In this document: piece by piece, positions 4,479 through 5,920 of the stretch
Numbering within the stretch: position 1 is the stretch's first letter
Layout: each line of letters begins with the position of its first letter
Notes under the pieces: generated by a model
What the model was told of the DNA's origin: nothing
Seen by the model: the letters and a program-made list of their open reading frames with translations, nothing else
Databases searched by the model: none
DNA from: Lachnospiraceae bacterium UBA7060
GTDB lineage: Bacteria > Bacillota > Clostridia > Lachnospirales > Lachnospiraceae
Direction of reading: 5' to 3'
Length of the DNA: 5,920 nucleotides
NCBI GenBank assembly: GCA_002493835.1
Contig: DLAA01000035.1
Span: 1 to 5,920 of the forward strand
Made by a program: the position numbers and the translations under genes

Positions 4479-5840
4479 ATGGCGTTTGAGAGTCTCACAG
4501 ATAAACTGCAGAATGTGTTCAAAAATCTGAGGAGCAAGGGGCGTTTGACCGAGGAGGATGTAAAAACAGCTTTAAAGGAGGTCAAAATAGCGCTCTTAGA
4601 GGCTGATGTTAACTTTAAAGTAGTAAAGCAGTTTGTGAAGTCTGTGGAGACGCGGGCGGTTGGTGCAGATGTGCTGAACGGCTTGAACCCTGGGCAGATG
4701 GTCATTAAGATTGTCAATGAGGAGATGGTTTCCCTGATGGGCTCCGAGACCACGGAGATCACTATGCAGCCGGGGAAGTCCATAACAGTCATTATGATGT
4801 GCGGGTTACAGGGAGCAGGTAAGACGACTACTACGGCAAAGATTGCAGGAAAGCTGAAATTGAAAGGGAAAAAGTCCCTGTTAGCTGCCTGTGATGTGTA
4901 TCGTCCCGCAGCTATCAGACAGCTGCAGATTAATGGGGAAAAGCAGCAGGTGGAGGTGTTCTCCATGGGGGAGAATCATAAGCCTGTGGATATTGCCAAA
5001 GCGGCTCTGGAGCACGCGAAAAAAAACGGACACAATGTGGTGATTCTGGATACGGCGGGCCGTCTGCATATTGATGAAGAGATGATGGCGGAGCTTGTTG
5101 AGATTAAGGAGAATGTGGAGGTTCATCAGACCCTTTTGGTGGTGGATGCCATGACGGGACAGGACGCTGTCAATGTGGCAAAAGAGTTTGACGAGAAGGT
5201 GGGCATAGACGGGGTGATCCTCTCCAAGATGGATGGTGATTCACGAGGCGGTGCGGCACTTTCTATTAAAGCGGTGACAGGAAAACCGATTCTCTATATC
5301 GGCATGGGGGAGAAGCTCTCCGATCTGGAGCAGTTCTATCCGAACCGTATGGCCAATCGAATTCTGGGTATGGGCGATGTGCTCACTCTGATTGAGAAGG
5401 CGCAGCAGAATCTTGACATAGATGAAGAGAAAGAAAAAGAGATGGCTGCCCGCATGAAAAAGGGCAAATTCGACTTTGAGGACTATCTCGAGAGCATGAA
5501 GCAGATGCGCAACATGGGCGGCCTTTCCGGGATATTGAGCATGCTGCCTGGCATGGGAAAGCAGATGGCGGACATCGAGTCAGTGGTGGATGAAAAACAG
5601 CTGGCCCGTATGGAGGCTGTAGTCTTGAGTATGACTCCGGAAGAACGGCAGAATCCCAAGCTGCTGAATCCCAGCAGGAAGGGACGTATTGCAAAGGGAG
5701 CCGGTGTGGATATCGCGGTGGTAAACCGTTTTATTAAGCAGTTTGAACAGTCCCAGAAAATGATGAAGCAGTTCCCGGGTATGATGGGCGGAAAGAAGGG
5801 ACGCAGTGGTATGTTTGGCGGTATGAAATTCCCATTTTAG
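4479..5840 (+). CDS. ffh: Signal recognition particle protein Ffh (SRP54)
   Basis: Ffh is the GTPase core of the signal recognition particle. It binds signal sequences of nascent membrane and secreted proteins and the SRP RNA, and docks to FtsY at the membrane. The 453-aa product is full length. The N domain covers about residues 1-88 with the conserved ALLEADVN motif. The G domain contains G1 GLQGAGKT (109-116), DVYRPAAIRQL (139-149), G3 DTAGR (191-195), G4 SKMD (249-252) and G5 GMGEK (275-279). The M domain follows from about 325, with the methionine-rich finger-loop sequence near 347-363, the RNA-binding helix-turn-helix stretch SRKGRIAKGAGV (399-410), and a Gly/Met-rich tail (GMMGGKKGRSGMFGGMKF). 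In G4, Met replaces the usual Leu (TKLD), a conservative change. GGAAAGG about 11 nt before the ATG serves as ribosome binding site. The gene is intact and highly conserved. Confidence 0.98.
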   Translation: MAFESLTDKLQNVFKNLRSKGRLTEEDVKTALKEVKIALLEADVNFKVVKQFVKSVETRAVGADVLNGLNPGQMVIKIVNEEMVSLMGSETTEITMQPGKSITVIMMCGLQGAGKTTTTAKIAGKLKLKGKKSLLAACDVYRPAAIRQLQINGEKQQVEVFSMGENHKPVDIAKAALEHAKKNGHNVVILDTAGRLHIDEEMMAELVEIKENVEVHQTLLVVDAMTGQDAVNVAKEFDEKVGIDGVILSKMDGDSRGGAALSIKAVTGKPILYIGMGEKLSDLEQFYPNRMANRILGMGDVLTLIEKAQQNLDIDEEKEKEMAARMKKGKFDFEDYLESMKQMRNMGGLSGILSMLPGMGKQMADIESVVDEKQLARMEAVVLSMTPEERQNPKLLNPSRKGRIAKGAGVDIAVVNRFIKQFEQSQKMMKQFPGMMGGKKGRSGMFGGMKFPF

Positions 5841-5884
5841 GGTTTCAAATATAAATAATAAATTTACAATGGAGGCAAAGAAAG

Positions 5885-5920
5885 ATGGCAGTTAAAATCA
5901 GATTGAGAAGAATGGGACAG
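5885..5920 (+). CDS. rpsP: 30S ribosomal protein S16, N-terminal 12 codons (cut by window end)
   Basis: MAVKIRLRRMGQ is the characteristic start of S16, a small-subunit protein that binds 16S rRNA early in assembly. GGAGG (5871-5875) is 9 nt before the ATG. The 44-bp gap after ffh is AT-rich and has no terminator, consistent with the common ffh-rpsP co-transcription in Firmicutes. The rest of the gene lies outside the window. Confidence 0.95.
   Translation, partial: MAVKIRLRRMGQ

Noticed and set aside
4175..4966. Leftward 263-aa frame over ylxM and ffh
   Set aside because: It is a shadow on the opposite strand of two strongly conserved genes.

Overview
The window looks like a chromosomal piece of a low-to-mid GC Gram-positive bacterium of class Clostridia, most likely Lachnospiraceae. 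This rests on the conserved order ylxM-ffh-rpsP at the right end, the style of the Ffh sequence, strong AGGAGG-type ribosome binding sites and sigma-A promoters. The genus cannot be named from sequence alone.

The right third (about 3950-5920) is housekeeping DNA. A near-consensus sigma-A promoter precedes ylxM (UPF0122 helix-turn-helix protein), then ffh (SRP54 GTPase of the signal recognition particle), then the first 12 codons of rpsP (ribosomal protein S16). The left two thirds (about 1-3900) read as the integrase end of a decayed integrative element or prophage.

The element part has three blocks. (1) A leftward block at 279-1077 holds a ribbon-helix-helix protein, a small antitoxin and a YafQ/RelE-type mRNA interferase gene broken by an in-frame amber codon at codon 22. 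Its promoter carries three copies of a 14-bp near-repeat that look like operators. (2) A rightward chain at 1342-2900 holds a small coiled-coil protein, an unrecognised 171-aa protein, a run of very small overlapping ORFs and a Cro/C1-type regulator. Several hairpins lie between these genes. (3) A tyrosine integrase gene at 3055-3898 survives in three pieces in three different reading frames. It has lost most of its N-terminal DNA-binding part and its catalytic tyrosine. The element as seen here therefore cannot integrate or excise using this enzyme.

The element ends just in front of the ylxM promoter, where ftsY or another chromosomal gene often sits in relatives. Exactly at this junction lies a palindrome matching the Gram-positive LexA (SOS) box. 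Nothing in the window is convincing as a wholly new system. The points most worth checking are the amber-interrupted toxin with all catalytic residues kept, the triple operator, the SOS box at the junction and the twice-deleted integrase.
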